Shown: positions 21,823-30,980, counted from the first letter of the stretch. The stretch is DNA of 64,000 nt from [Mycobacterium] stephanolepidis (GCF_002356335.1 NZ_AP018165.1:3348001-3412000); one strand, 5' to 3'. Notes: generated by a model not told the origin, from the sequence alone. Numbers and translations: made by a program.

Positions 21823-22485
21823 GTGTGGTCGATCCGGCGGCGTGAGATGGTGCTCGCCACCGGACTGTCCAGTGTTGCAGGGTTTCTCGACGCGATCGGG
21901 TTCGTGCATCTGGGCGGGTACTTCCTGTCGTTCATGAGCGGGAACACGACCAGGATGGCGGCGTCAACCGCCACCCACCACTGGGAATCCGCGTACAAGG
22001 CGGCCGGTTTGATCGGCATGTTCTTCATCGGAGTGATGGTCGGCGCGATCGCGTCACGCATCAGTGGCCAACATGAACGGGTTGCCGTGCTGGCAGTTGC
22101 CTCAAGCACCGTGGCCGCGGCTGCCATTACCCAGGAATTGGGCGCGGGCGTGGCGGCGCTGCTCCTGACGGCGCTCGCGATGGGTTCCATGAACTCGGTT
22201 TTCCAGCGCTCCGGCGAAGTCCAGGTGGGCCTCACCTATATCACCGGCACGGTGGTCAAGGCCGGGCAGCGACTTGTCGATGCGTTCTTCGGCGGCCCCC
22301 GGTGGGTGTGGCTGCGCTACATCACGCTCTGGGCGGGCCTGACCGTCGGCGCCGTGCTGGGTGCGGCGACCTACCACCGCATTGGACTCAACGCACTGTG
22401 GATCGGCTTGGCGCTGCTGCTCATCGCCACTATCACCACGTGGCTGGTGCGCCGTTCCAGCCCCGCGGCTTTAGATCCGGACTAG
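21823..22485 (+). CDS. YoaK/DUF1275-family membrane protein
   Basis: 220 residues from a GTG with about six membrane segments and the family pattern GFLDAIGFVHLGGYFLSFMSGNTTR, positions 14-38, and ALAMGSMNSVFQR. Members are proposed small-solute transporters without proven substrates. It follows the flavoprotein by seven bases and overlaps by 15 bases the convergent isomerase gene. Confidence 0.8.
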   Translation: MWSIRRREMVLATGLSSVAGFLDAIGFVHLGGYFLSFMSGNTTRMAASTATHHWESAYKAAGLIGMFFIGVMVGAIASRISGQHERVAVLAVASSTVAAAAITQELGAGVAALLLTALAMGSMNSVFQRSGEVQVGLTYITGTVVKAGQRLVDAFFGGPRWVWLRYITLWAGLTVGAVLGAATYHRIGLNALWIGLALLLIATITTWLVRRSSPAALDPD

Positions 22486-23208
22486 ATCCAGCACCCGCTC
22501 GACACGGGCCACATCTCCATCGACCGTCAAGTGTGACAGCGGAACCCGGTGCCATAGCGCCAGCAGTAGGTCAGACGTCGACGCCGTAATCGTGGCGTCC
22601 GGTTCCGCATCGTCCTCCACGATGCCGATGCCCTCGGCATCGGCGCGCAGCAGCCAGGATCCGCCGGCGTCGTTGGCGTGCAGGAGTATTCGCGCCCCTA
22701 GAAGGTCCTCCGGGGTGCCGCCGTCACGCCCGATACGCCTGGGCGTGAAGAGCTCCGACCACTCGCTGATGCCGTCGGCTGCCAGAGCAGCATCGATGGG
22801 GTCGGCGTCCCAGCCCCGGTATGCGTGCTGGATGTCCCAGCGGTGCACCGCCACCTCGTTTGCCTGCCTGCGATACCAGAACCGCACCGGCCGCTCACCG
22901 AACGGCGACTTCGTCGGGGTATCGAGGTCTTTCGAGATCAATGCGGACACGAGAGTATCTGCGCGGTCGGCATACCAACCGATGACGGCCTCCCCCGCCG
23001 GAGCGTCCGGATCGACGTCTGTGTACGGAATCTTTTGACCGACAACGACTCCCACGGCCCAACGGTGCACTCCGCCGAGATGGGCCACAACATCGCGTGC
23101 CGTCCAGCCCGGGCAGGACAATGCTTCCCGGCCCAGATGCTCGGGCGGGGTGGCGGCGACCGCCGCAATCCCCGTTCGCAACGCCTGCAGCCACTGATCG
23201 GGTGTCAC
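22471..23208 (-). CDS. Maleylpyruvate-isomerase-family, mycothiol-dependent protein (DinB-like)
   Basis: About 245 residues from the GTG at 23208. The N-terminal MDMPI domain shows CPGWTARDVVAHLGGVHRWAV with the metal-binding histidine and NEVAVHRWDIQHA with the second histidine pair; the C-terminal domain has DATITASTSDLLLALWHRVPL. Relatives use mycothiol as a cofactor for isomerisation or detoxification. A decayed homologue lies at 48129-48540, beyond the other edge of the accessory island. Confidence 0.85.
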   Translation of the reverse strand: MTPDQWLQALRTGIAAVAATPPEHLGREALSCPGWTARDVVAHLGGVHRWAVGVVVGQKIPYTDVDPDAPAGEAVIGWYADRADTLVSALISKDLDTPTKSPFGERPVRFWYRRQANEVAVHRWDIQHAYRGWDADPIDAALAADGISEWSELFTPRRIGRDGGTPEDLLGARILLHANDAGGSWLLRADAEGIGIVEDDAEPDATITASTSDLLLALWHRVPLSHLTVDGDVARVERVLDLVRI

Positions 23209-23270
23209 CAATTAGTCATACCACTGCCGAGTCTGATTCTCACGACGGTTTTGGACCGCATAGCGTCGCG

Positions 23271-23447
23271 AGATTCAGACTGGCGTGTGGCGGCGGCGAG
23301 AGCGCACTTACCTCCGGACAGATCGCTCAGCCGCTTGAGGACAAGCCGGAGTGGCCGGTCGCGGAACGCGAGAACTACCAGGCGGTACTGAGCGCGCATC
23401 GGCACGTGAAGGCGCTGCACGCAGTGAAAATTCCTCGCGAGAACTAA
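23271..23447 (+). pseudogene. 3' remnant of a DUF5997 gene (left island edge)
   Basis: The frame ending at 23447 encodes SALTSGQIAQPLEDKPEWPVAERENYQ and then HVKALHAVK, which aligns residue by residue with the C-terminal half of the intact DUF5997 protein at 49582-49962 (GALTTEQIDQLLEEKPPWLIAERESYQ, RVKALRADK). The N-terminal half is missing and the frame upstream belongs to antisense of the isomerase gene, so this is a truncated remnant. It marks the left boundary of the accessory island. Confidence 0.8.
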
Positions 23448-23796
23448 AGCGCCAGCAGCACCTCGACACTCCTCGACCCCGACAATTTTCAACCATTCGT
23501 ACACGAGACCTCGACGCACAGTTGATATGATGTCGGGCAGCTTCTCTCCGTGACCCTGAGGTTGTTACAGGAAACAAGAAGACACGCATCTTTTCTCTCT
23601 TCCGTGCAGAGACGGCGCTCACTGATGTCTTGAATACTCAAAGCTCACTTCATACCCACACCGTGAGTGGGCTATCGACATGCCGAGTCAGAGAATGAAT
23701 AAAACGAATAGGACTGCGGACTTGCGTAGGATTCATGAAACTAATAGCGGGCATGCAGATCCACGTCTATTGAGAAAGAATGATATTCAGCAATTC
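23448..23796 (+). promoter_or_regulatory. Island leader region, probable promoter of the biosynthetic operon
   Basis: About 350 bases without a convincing gene, AT-richer than the flanks. A TATGAT hexamer at 23526-23531 is a fair -10 candidate; no clear -35 precedes it. In-frame ATGs at 23680 and 23695 could extend the carrier protein, but neither has a good ribosome site, so the coding start is uncertain. Confidence 0.35.
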
Positions 23797-24108
23797 ATGT
23801 CAGACGCGGAGCCCGCGTCGCTAGAGTCTAATTCCGAGGGCATATCCCAGTTACCCGTACCTGCTATCTATGTCCGCGAAGTCACACTCGGAACAGCTCG
23901 GAGAGTTCTCCAGGCTGGAAATATAGATACCAGTCGCCCCCTCGTCGAATATGGCCTGGACTCTATCCGCGCTACAGAACTGGTTGTAGAGCTTGAAGAC
24001 ATATTCCATGTCCAGATACCCGATGAGCAAACTACATACCTGATTACCGTGGACGATATCGCCGACTATTTAATTGCCGAACTCCTACATGCTCAACGGA
24101 TTCTATGA
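23797..24108 (+). CDS. Acyl carrier protein (first of two)
   Basis: A 103-residue carrier protein if started at the ATG at 23797 (in-frame ATGs at 23680 and 23695 would give up to 142 residues). The phosphopantetheine site is VEYGLDSIRATEL, with Ser56 the attachment residue, followed by the acidic helix VVELEDIFHVQIPDE. It resembles the second carrier protein at 30747. Base composition is visibly AT-richer than the rest of the window, hinting at foreign origin. The downstream fusion enzyme overlaps its 3' end, and it is the obvious candidate to present the acyl group to that enzyme. Confidence 0.8.
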   Translation: MSDAEPASLESNSEGISQLPVPAIYVREVTLGTARRVLQAGNIDTSRPLVEYGLDSIRATELVVELEDIFHVQIPDEQTTYLITVDDIADYLIAELLHAQRIL

Positions 24109-26818
24109 GCTATATAGATTTAGCCGGGGCGGACTCAAATTGAAAATTAGTCTTGAGCGCGCATTCGCACGCCATGCCCGGCCCGAACAGGCGCGACTGT
24201 TGCACGCGCTAAACCTGGATGTCGTCTACCACACTGCCAGTCGCGATACGTTGGCCTACGACACAAGCCCTGTTGATGACGGCGATCATACCCGGACAGA
24301 AGTGATCGACCTCGTCGGCGGGCACGGCAGCGGGCTGTTTGGCCATAACCATCCACATCTCGTTGAAGTCGCCGAGCGCTGCCTGCGCCAGCGCGCACCG
24401 TTCAGCGCACAGGCCAGCATGCGCGCCGTCGCCGGCCGCCTTGCCGCCCGGCTGTCCGCGCGAGTAGGCGAAACCACCGGCGCGGAATACGTTGTCACCC
24501 TGGGTTCGAGTGGCGCCGACGCCGTAGAGGCCGCCGTCAAGCATGCGACCGTAGCTCGAGCCCGGCGACTCGGGTCACTGCACGACGATGTCGAGCGTCA
24601 GTTGCGCCGCGCCCGTCGAGACGGTGTAGACCGCGTCGGCATCGACACCGGCGGCAGTATTCGGTCTATCGCCGACCTGCTCACCGAGTCGGCTGCAGTC
24701 CTCACCGCCATGTCCCAGCAGCAACCTGCCTTCATCTCCCTCGCCGGAGCCTTCCACGGCAACACCGCTGCCGCAGGCGCGCTAACGGACCGCGCGAGCT
24801 TCTCAACTGACTTGGCTACCCCTGGACCGCGACGCATCCGGCTCGACACCTGGGATCCCGAAACTATCGTTTCGTCGTTCGACGATGAACGGGTAGCGTT
24901 CTGCCGCATCGTATTTGACACACAAGGCGTACCTCACGCAACCTGGGATAACGTGTCTACCATAGCCGCCTGCTTCGCCGAACCGATCCAAGGGGAAGGT
25001 GGCGTTCACGAGGTGCCGGACGCGACCCTCCGAGCTTTACGTGAACTGGCCGACCGACATCATGCCGCGCTTGTATTCGACGAGATTCAATGCGGCATGG
25101 GGCGCACCGGAACATTTCTGGCGTCTGAGCCCTCTGGAGTGGTAGCGGACTACTACCTGCTATCGAAGTCGCTCGGGGGAAGCCTCGCGAAGATATCGGC
25201 GATGCTCGTCGAATCATCGACTTATATAAGTGATTTCGGTCGCTATCACACGTCGACGTTCTCCGACGACGACTTCTCCGCGACCATCGCCGAGGCATCC
25301 TTGGATCTTCTCGAATCCGCGCAGTCGCGGGTAATCGAAACGGGAGCATTGCTGATCGAACGGCTCGAACAGATTGCTGCGCGCTGGCCCCGCGTCATCG
25401 CCGATGTACGTGGTCGCGGACTACTCATCGGTATCGAACTGCATCCCCTACAAGGGCTTTCACGAGTTCTCGCCGAGTTCGTCCGTCCAGAATTCTTCGG
25501 TTATGTCGTTGCGGGGTATCTCTTACACGTCCACCGCATCCGAGTTATGCCGACGCTTTCTGCGCCGATGACATTGCGAATCCAACCATCTGCGTACATC
25601 GAACCCACCGAGATCGAACGAGCCGTCGCAGCGCTCGACACACTGGCTGAGCTAATCCAACGCGGCGAATTTTCCTCACTGTTGGCACATCTGACAAAAC
25701 CGTCAACCATCGACTGGGTCCCCCCACAAGCGATCGCTCGCCCTCGGCAGCTTACTGGTCACAGCAGACCTGTTTGGGGGAAGCCGCGGCGCGTTGCCTT
25801 CCTGGCCAACCTGAGAGAGGCCGGCGATCTCCGCGAGCACGCACCAGAGCTCGCGTCATGGACCGACGCCCAGTGCGCCGCATTGTTCGATCGCACTCGC
25901 GGAATACTCGAGCCATTCGAAGTCACCAGACAGTTCGTTGATTCCCCGGACGGGACCCGCATCGAAGTATGTGTGATCGGCGTGCCTATCACGGCGCTGC
26001 AGGCTGTTGAAGGCCAGCGGGCAGGACACGGAGTCTGGCTTCGGAATTTGGTACTCGATGCGGTGGAGTACGCGATCAAGATCGGAGCATCGGTCATCGG
26101 GCTTGGTGGTTACACATCGATCGTCACCGGTGCGGCACGAGATGTCATTGAGGACTCGGTAAGGGTAACTTCGGGGAACTCGCTGACTGCCGCGTGTGCG
26201 TATGAGTTACTGCGCGCACGCCTGTCGGAATTGCCGCCGGGCGAACGCACGGTGGGAGTGGTCGGCGCCATGGGGAACATCGGCGCGGTTATGGCTGAAC
26301 TGCTCGCATCCCACAGTGATTCGATCACGCTCATAGGACGGGCAGGCACGACGTCGCGGCTTCAGCGGGTCGCTGCCCGCCTCGAAGGCGCCGTGCACGT
26401 CAGCGAAGACCCGGCGGCACTGCGGGAGTGCGGCATGATCGTCACCGCGACCAACTCCGCGGTACCGCTCATTACCTCTACCGACGTGGCGCCGGACCGC
26501 CCGGTCGTCATCTGCGATCTGGCTGTGCCCGGCGACGTCGACCCCGGCGTCGGCGAGCTCCCGAACGTCACGCTTATCTCTGGCGGCCGGATGCTGCTGC
26601 CCGACGGCCAAACTCCCGAATTCCCAGGCACAGCGCTCCCGCCGGGGTTGGTCTACGCCTGCATGGCAGAAACCATTCTGCTCGGCTTCGAGCCAGCAAC
26701 CCCAAGCCCGTCATTCGGAGCGCTCACGGTCGCCGGAGTTCAGGCCGCGCGTGCCCTCGCCGCCCGTCACGGACTACAGGCCTACCTCCCAGTCCTCCAG
26801 GATTCCCATGACTACTGA
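24089..26818 (+). CDS. Bifunctional class III aminotransferase / acyl-ACP reductase (TamH/PigE-like logic)
   Basis: About 909 residues (ATG at 24089; TTG at 24074 and 24140 are alternatives). Residues 1-500 are a class III aminotransferase: FHGNTAAAGAL, EPIQGEGG, VFDEIQCGMGRTG and PLP Lys360 in LLSKSLGGS. Residues about 565-905 follow the cyanobacterial long-chain acyl-ACP reductase (AAR): GLGGYTSIVTG, VTSGNSLTAA, Rossmann motif VVGAMGNIGAV, and a Cys858 in YACMAETILLGFE at the position of the AAR acyl-thioester cysteine. Known for the parts: AAR makes fatty aldehydes from acyl-ACP, and class III enzymes aminate aldehydes. Inferred: a fatty acyl-ACP is converted to a primary alkylamine in one protein, as described for TamH of tambjamine biosynthesis. 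Confidence 0.85.
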   Translation: MLNGFYELYRFSRGGLKLKISLERAFARHARPEQARLLHALNLDVVYHTASRDTLAYDTSPVDDGDHTRTEVIDLVGGHGSGLFGHNHPHLVEVAERCLRQRAPFSAQASMRAVAGRLAARLSARVGETTGAEYVVTLGSSGADAVEAAVKHATVARARRLGSLHDDVERQLRRARRDGVDRVGIDTGGSIRSIADLLTESAAVLTAMSQQQPAFISLAGAFHGNTAAAGALTDRASFSTDLATPGPRRIRLDTWDPETIVSSFDDERVAFCRIVFDTQGVPHATWDNVSTIAACFAEPIQGEGGVHEVPDATLRALRELADRHHAALVFDEIQCGMGRTGTFLASEPSGVVADYYLLSKSLGGSLAKISAMLVESSTYISDFGRYHTSTFSDDDFSATIAEASLDLLESAQSRVIETGALLIERLEQIAARWPRVIADVRGRGLLIGIELHPLQGLSRVLAEFVRPEFFGYVVAGYLLHVHRIRVMPTLSAPMTLRIQPSAYIEPTEIERAVAALDTLAELIQRGEFSSLLAHLTKPSTIDWVPPQAIARPRQLTGHSRPVWGKPRRVAFLANLREAGDLREHAPELASWTDAQCAALFDRTRGILEPFEVTRQFVDSPDGTRIEVCVIGVPITALQAVEGQRAGHGVWLRNLVLDAVEYAIKIGASVIGLGGYTSIVTGAARDVIEDSVRVTSGNSLTAACAYELLRARLSELPPGERTVGVVGAMGNIGAVMAELLASHSDSITLIGRAGTTSRLQRVAARLEGAVHVSEDPAALRECGMIVTATNSAVPLITSTDVAPDRPVVICDLAVPGDVDPGVGELPNVTLISGGRMLLPDGQTPEFPGTALPPGLVYACMAETILLGFEPATPSPSFGALTVAGVQAARALAARHGLQAYLPVLQDSHDY

Positions 26819-29255
26819 TATGTCAATGCCTCTCGGTTCCAGTGACTTCCGTGTCGAGCTCGCCGGAGCCAAGGCAGCCACTTTGCACGAGCTAGCGGTC
26901 TGCGGGTTCGACGTGCCGCCCGGCTTCGTCATCCCGGCGGACACCGTCCTGGAACAGGTCGAAGACACCGACCTCGCACGGTGGGTCGACGCGCTGGGAG
27001 GTTTTCCCGTGGCCGTCAGGTCAAGCGGCGTGTTCGAAGATCTCGACGACGCGAGTTTCGCCGGGCAGTACGAGTCGTATCTCGATGTGACGGATATTGC
27101 CTGCTTACGCGCCAGGATCATCGACTGCCGCAATTCTATTGCCAGCGAGCGAGTCCGCGCCTACCTGTCCGACAGGGCTCTTGACCCGCAACAAGCCGCT
27201 GTCGCAGTGCTCGTCCAGAGTCTTGTCAATGCCAGGACTGCCGGCGTTGGCTTCACCATAGATCCGATCTCAGGAATCGAGGAACACGGGCTGATCGAAT
27301 GTTGCCGAGGCCTCGGCGAAGCGCTGGTATCCGGACGGGTCACCCCTACGCGGCTGACGATCCGGCTCGACAACGGCACCGTAGTGGAGCGTGTCGAAGG
27401 GTCTGAGGCGGCCGAAATAAGCTTGTCCGAAGCGGCAGAGATTGCCCGGCTCATGTTGCGAGTGCAGGCATTCCGGCATCGACCGCAAGATATTGAATGG
27501 GCGATCGACACCGCAGGCAAGCTATGGCTCCTGCAGTCGCGCGCGATCACCACGATCATCTGGCGTACCGATATCGAGCAGTTCTCCGATGCTGATCTAC
27601 GCGATGGAGGCGTATCGGCCCGGGTGTGCACACCACTAATGTTCTCCTTGTACGACAACGCCTTTCAGTCCTCGATGCAACGCTTTTGGGGCTCGCTCAA
27701 ATTGCTAGAAGCCAGCGAAGTCCGTGATTGGATGGGGATGTACTACGGCCGTCCGTACTGGAACGTCAGCGCGGTCAAGCAGTGCTACCGCAAGATTCCG
27801 GGGTACAACGAGCGGGCCTTCGACGACGGGCTGGGCGTGATGGCCGACTACGGTGACACCGGACCGTGCCACACACCGATAAACCCCTCGACGATCGCGC
27901 GCGCGCTGCCCACCGCGCTCGCGCTTGAGAAGACCGTGCGCAGGCAGCTCAGCGTGGTGGAACAGTTCTCGGCAACCTGGCCCGCCAAGTACCAGGCATG
28001 GCGTAACCGCGCCGCACGGCTCGGCCAGACCGACAACCACGATTTCGTGATCGACCTCGTGGACTGCCTACTGACGTTCCATGCGAACACCGAACGCACC
28101 TATTTCGCGACCATTTACCACAATTCCAGTGTTCAAAGCGATTTCACGACGCTATTGGAAAAGATCGACAGCGCGACTCATGGCAACACGGCAGTAGTCC
28201 ACCTAATAGGCGGCTTGGCAGGGGTGAGCCATATGGCGATGCAGGATAGCATCGTCAACCTTCATGGGACTGCTGAGCGCGACGGGTTCGCCAGCGATGC
28301 CTGGAAAGACTCGCTCGCGGAGTTCCTGGACGAGCACGGCTTCCATGCAGATGCCGAGCTTGACCTCACCTGTCCGCGTTGGTCGGAGGAGCCAGACCGG
28401 GTACGCACGATGATCGAGTCCATGCTCGCGAACGAAAACCCACCGGCAGATCCCGCCGCGTCGCTGGTCAACCAGCGGAAGCGATTCGAAATGGAACTCG
28501 CTATGGTGCGTCAGCGGGTCCGTTCAAACCCTTTGACACGCCTTCGGTTCGAACGGGCACTCGACAAGCATGTCGATCGCGCCCGCGATTACCTGGTTGC
28601 TCGTGAACGCATGCGCGAATTCTCATCTCAGGCCTATGCGATTGTCCGGGCATACGTCGTGGAGGCCGGACTGCGACTGACACGCGACGGTCGCCTCTCC
28701 GATCCGCGTGATGTGTTTATGCTGTCTGTTCACGAACTCGCGGACCTCGCCCAAAGCCGGCACGGATCCGGCACTCTCACAAGGACCATCGCCTTCCGGC
28801 GGGCCATGTATGAGGGCTACCGCGATGTGACGCCACCCCATGAGCTTGGCGGCGACACTATCCCGGCGCCCCCGGTCTCCGGCGGGTTGGCGGGCTTGGG
28901 CTGCAGTCCCGGTATTGCCGAAGGCACCGCGCGAGTGATCGCCTCCCTGTCTGATATCGGCGAGCTACGCACCGGCGACATTCTCGTCACCCGTTTCACC
29001 GACCCCGGGTGGACTCCAGCACTGGGCCTCATCGCCGGGGTCGTGACAGAGGTCGGCGGCATGCTCTCGCATGCTGCGGTCATCGGGCGCGAATACGGTA
29101 TCCCGGCCGTACTCAATGTCACGGGCGCCACCGAGGCGATCCAGTCCGGGCAGCGGATCCGCGTGAACGGCAGCACCGGCGAAATCAGCCGTCTAGAAAA
29201 TCAGAACCCCGTACCCATCGCGATCGCACAGTGCAGTGCAACCCGTTCGATGTAG
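26808..29255 (+). CDS. PEP-synthase-like phosphotransferase 1 (PigC/TamQ or rifampicin-phosphotransferase fold)
   Basis: 815 residues from the ATG at 26808, overlapping the fusion gene by 11 bases. The N-terminal ATP-grasp part (about 10-275) shows ELAGAKAATLHEL, VAVRSSGVFEDLDDASFAGQ and QDIEWAIDTAGKLWLLQSRA. The C-terminal swivelling domain has the phosphocarrier His755 in GGMLSHAAVIGREYGIPAV. The roughly 400-residue middle is helical and unlike true PEP synthase, as in rifampicin phosphotransferase and in PigC/TamQ, which use ATP to activate a carbonyl for condensation with an amine or pyrrole. The PEP/pyruvate-binding barrel of real PEP synthase is absent. A paralogue is encoded at 34008. 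Confidence 0.85.
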   Translation: MTTDMSMPLGSSDFRVELAGAKAATLHELAVCGFDVPPGFVIPADTVLEQVEDTDLARWVDALGGFPVAVRSSGVFEDLDDASFAGQYESYLDVTDIACLRARIIDCRNSIASERVRAYLSDRALDPQQAAVAVLVQSLVNARTAGVGFTIDPISGIEEHGLIECCRGLGEALVSGRVTPTRLTIRLDNGTVVERVEGSEAAEISLSEAAEIARLMLRVQAFRHRPQDIEWAIDTAGKLWLLQSRAITTIIWRTDIEQFSDADLRDGGVSARVCTPLMFSLYDNAFQSSMQRFWGSLKLLEASEVRDWMGMYYGRPYWNVSAVKQCYRKIPGYNERAFDDGLGVMADYGDTGPCHTPINPSTIARALPTALALEKTVRRQLSVVEQFSATWPAKYQAWRNRAARLGQTDNHDFVIDLVDCLLTFHANTERTYFATIYHNSSVQSDFTTLLEKIDSATHGNTAVVHLIGGLAGVSHMAMQDSIVNLHGTAERDGFASDAWKDSLAEFLDEHGFHADAELDLTCPRWSEEPDRVRTMIESMLANENPPADPAASLVNQRKRFEMELAMVRQRVRSNPLTRLRFERALDKHVDRARDYLVARERMREFSSQAYAIVRAYVVEAGLRLTRDGRLSDPRDVFMLSVHELADLAQSRHGSGTLTRTIAFRRAMYEGYRDVTPPHELGGDTIPAPPVSGGLAGLGCSPGIAEGTARVIASLSDIGELRTGDILVTRFTDPGWTPALGLIAGVVTEVGGMLSHAAVIGREYGIPAVLNVTGATEAIQSGQRIRVNGSTGEISRLENQNPVPIAIAQCSATRSM

Positions 29256-29287
29256 CCGGAAGACGTTGCAGTAGTGAGGAGACGAAA

Positions 29288-29908
29288 CTGATCGCACCAA
29301 AGCGCCTGATCTGCATCGCCGGCGGCGACGGATCGGGGAAGACGACACAGATAGCCCGCCTTTCGGCCGCACTCCAGGCGCAAGGCCACACTATCGCGCC
29401 GGTCACCATCTGGGACGCATTCCTTGACACGTCCGTGGCGTCGAAGCTTCCCTTCCGATCTGCCGACATCTACGGCTACCTCAAACTGCTGAGCCCGTTG
29501 TCGCGCGCGCATTTTCTTTTCCACGCACTGCACTTGGCACTCGAGCTGGCAGGCAAACGCGACGCGGACACCGTTCTCTTGAATGCTTACTGGTACAAGT
29601 ACTTCGCGACCGAAGTTGCCCACGGCGGTGAGCCGTCCGTGCTGCGCCAGCTTGCCGCGGGATTCCCCGAACCCGACCTCACCTTCTACCTGACAATCTC
29701 CCCAGCGGACGCATTGGCACGCAAGAGGCAACGCAGCGACTACGAGAGCGGCTACGGCGACAAGGACGAGTTCTTGGCGTTCCAAGAACGCAGTCACGCC
29801 ACGATCGAGACGCTGGCAGAAGAATTCGCATGGATCAGGCTCGACGGCACCACTGCCCCCGCCGATCTCACCACGGCGATGTCGGAGCGGATTAGGGAGG
29901 ACAGCTGA
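29288..29908 (+). CDS. Thymidylate-kinase-like P-loop kinase 1, probable CTG start
   Basis: 206 residues. Walker A is AGGDGSGKTTQ near residue 15; later residues DLTFYLTISPADALARKRQR form the lid/base-binding segment of the dTMP-kinase-like fold. No ATG, GTG or TTG gives a sensible start, but CTG at 29288-29290 lies six bases after a perfect AGGAG (29277-29281), so CTG initiation is likely. Substrate unknown: it need not be a nucleotide, since this fold also phosphorylates other small molecules. It sits 32 bases after the phosphotransferase gene and shares one base with the next kinase-like gene. Confidence 0.75.
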   Translation: MIAPKRLICIAGGDGSGKTTQIARLSAALQAQGHTIAPVTIWDAFLDTSVASKLPFRSADIYGYLKLLSPLSRAHFLFHALHLALELAGKRDADTVLLNAYWYKYFATEVAHGGEPSVLRQLAAGFPEPDLTFYLTISPADALARKRQRSDYESGYGDKDEFLAFQERSHATIETLAEEFAWIRLDGTTAPADLTTAMSERIREDS

Positions 29909-30750
29909 TGACACGGCGAATCGCGATCGTGGGGATCGATGGCTGCGGCAAGTCCGCGGCGATCGCGCGCCTGCGCGAGCTTGCGCCGCCCGGCCTCGGC
30001 CGGTTTCCGACCATGACCTGCCCGGACTTTCACGACACACGTGACGCTCCCTTGCAGCGTCTCTCACGCCAGATGAAGGCATTCAGCGACGGCTGTGATG
30101 AGATCGAAAGCCTGGAAATGAAGGCCCTGGCCATGTACTTCCAGATGACGCTGTACGGCCCGGTCGAGCGATTCTTTCTGGACACCTTCACACCGACAGC
30201 ATTGCTCTGCGAGCGGCACCCACTCATCGAAGTGTTGGTGTATGGACCTTTCTATTTGCTTTTGGCACAGCCTGATTGGGATGGCAAGGCGCTCGAGGAT
30301 TCGATTTCCGCGGTACTTGACCGGCACGAACCCGGCACCTTTGACATCATCCGTGACTGGCACGCATCGGAGGCCAACCGGCTTGGCCTTGACCGGGACA
30401 TCTGGGCGATGCTCCATGATGTCGCAGCGATCGTGCCGAAGGACATCGCCTCCTGTGTGGCCACCTTCAGTGATCGATTCCGCACCACATTGCCTGATGT
30501 CGTTCTGTGGCTTGATGTTCCGCCCGAACAGGCGGCCGCGCGTTGCGCCGCACGCTCGGCTGGCGGTGTGAAGGAAGCACATGAGACCCCCGAATTCCTA
30601 GCCGTGCTCCGGGAGGGCTATGTCCGCACCCGCGAAACCCTCGCCACGTCGTTCCCCGGGGTGGCCTTTCACCGGATCGACACAAGCGATGACGTCGACA
30701 TCACCGAATCTGTACGCCACTGCGTGAGAGAAGGGAATTTGTTCGCATGA
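29908..30750 (+). CDS. Thymidylate-kinase-like P-loop kinase 2
   Basis: 280 residues with Walker A VGIDGCGKSAAI at residues 8-19, an ERHPLIEV segment resembling the DR(Y/H) motif of dTMP kinases, and DVVLWLDVPPEQAAARCAARS near the C-terminus. It is longer than ordinary thymidylate kinase and diverges from kinase 1, so it is a second, separate phosphotransferase or an activator-like homologue. The ATG overlaps the previous stop by one base and its own stop overlaps the carrier-protein start. Confidence 0.75.
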   Translation: MTRRIAIVGIDGCGKSAAIARLRELAPPGLGRFPTMTCPDFHDTRDAPLQRLSRQMKAFSDGCDEIESLEMKALAMYFQMTLYGPVERFFLDTFTPTALLCERHPLIEVLVYGPFYLLLAQPDWDGKALEDSISAVLDRHEPGTFDIIRDWHASEANRLGLDRDIWAMLHDVAAIVPKDIASCVATFSDRFRTTLPDVVLWLDVPPEQAAARCAARSAGGVKEAHETPEFLAVLREGYVRTRETLATSFPGVAFHRIDTSDDVDITESVRHCVREGNLFA

Positions 30751-30980
30751 ATGATATCGCCGAACGCGTCCGCAAAGTCGTCACGGAGGTGCTGTGGATT
30801 CCGCCCGCCGAACTTGACGACACGAAAAAGCTCGCAGACTACGGGCTCGACTCCCCTACGGCGATCGAGCTGACGGTGCAACTCGAAGACACATTCGACA
30901 TCCGCATCCCCGAAGACGAAGCGGCCGGGCTGGAGACCGTGAACCAGATCACCGAATACGTCAAGGAGATGGTGGCATGA
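30747..30980 (+). CDS. Acyl carrier protein (second of two)
   Basis: 77 residues, a complete stand-alone carrier protein. Ser36 in LADYGLDSPTAIEL takes the phosphopantetheine arm; the following helix TVQLEDTFDIRIPEDE matches the first carrier protein at 23797 closely. It overlaps the fatty-acyl-AMP ligase gene by four bases (ATGA), which strongly suggests that the ligase loads this protein. No phosphopantetheinyl transferase is encoded nearby. Confidence 0.93.
   Translation: MNDIAERVRKVVTEVLWIPPAELDDTKKLADYGLDSPTAIELTVQLEDTFDIRIPEDEAAGLETVNQITEYVKEMVA

Noticed and set aside
23097..23447. A 116-residue plus-strand gene at the left island edge
   Set aside because: Its first part is antisense to the isomerase gene and only the tail shows homology (to DUF5997), so it is a truncated remnant.
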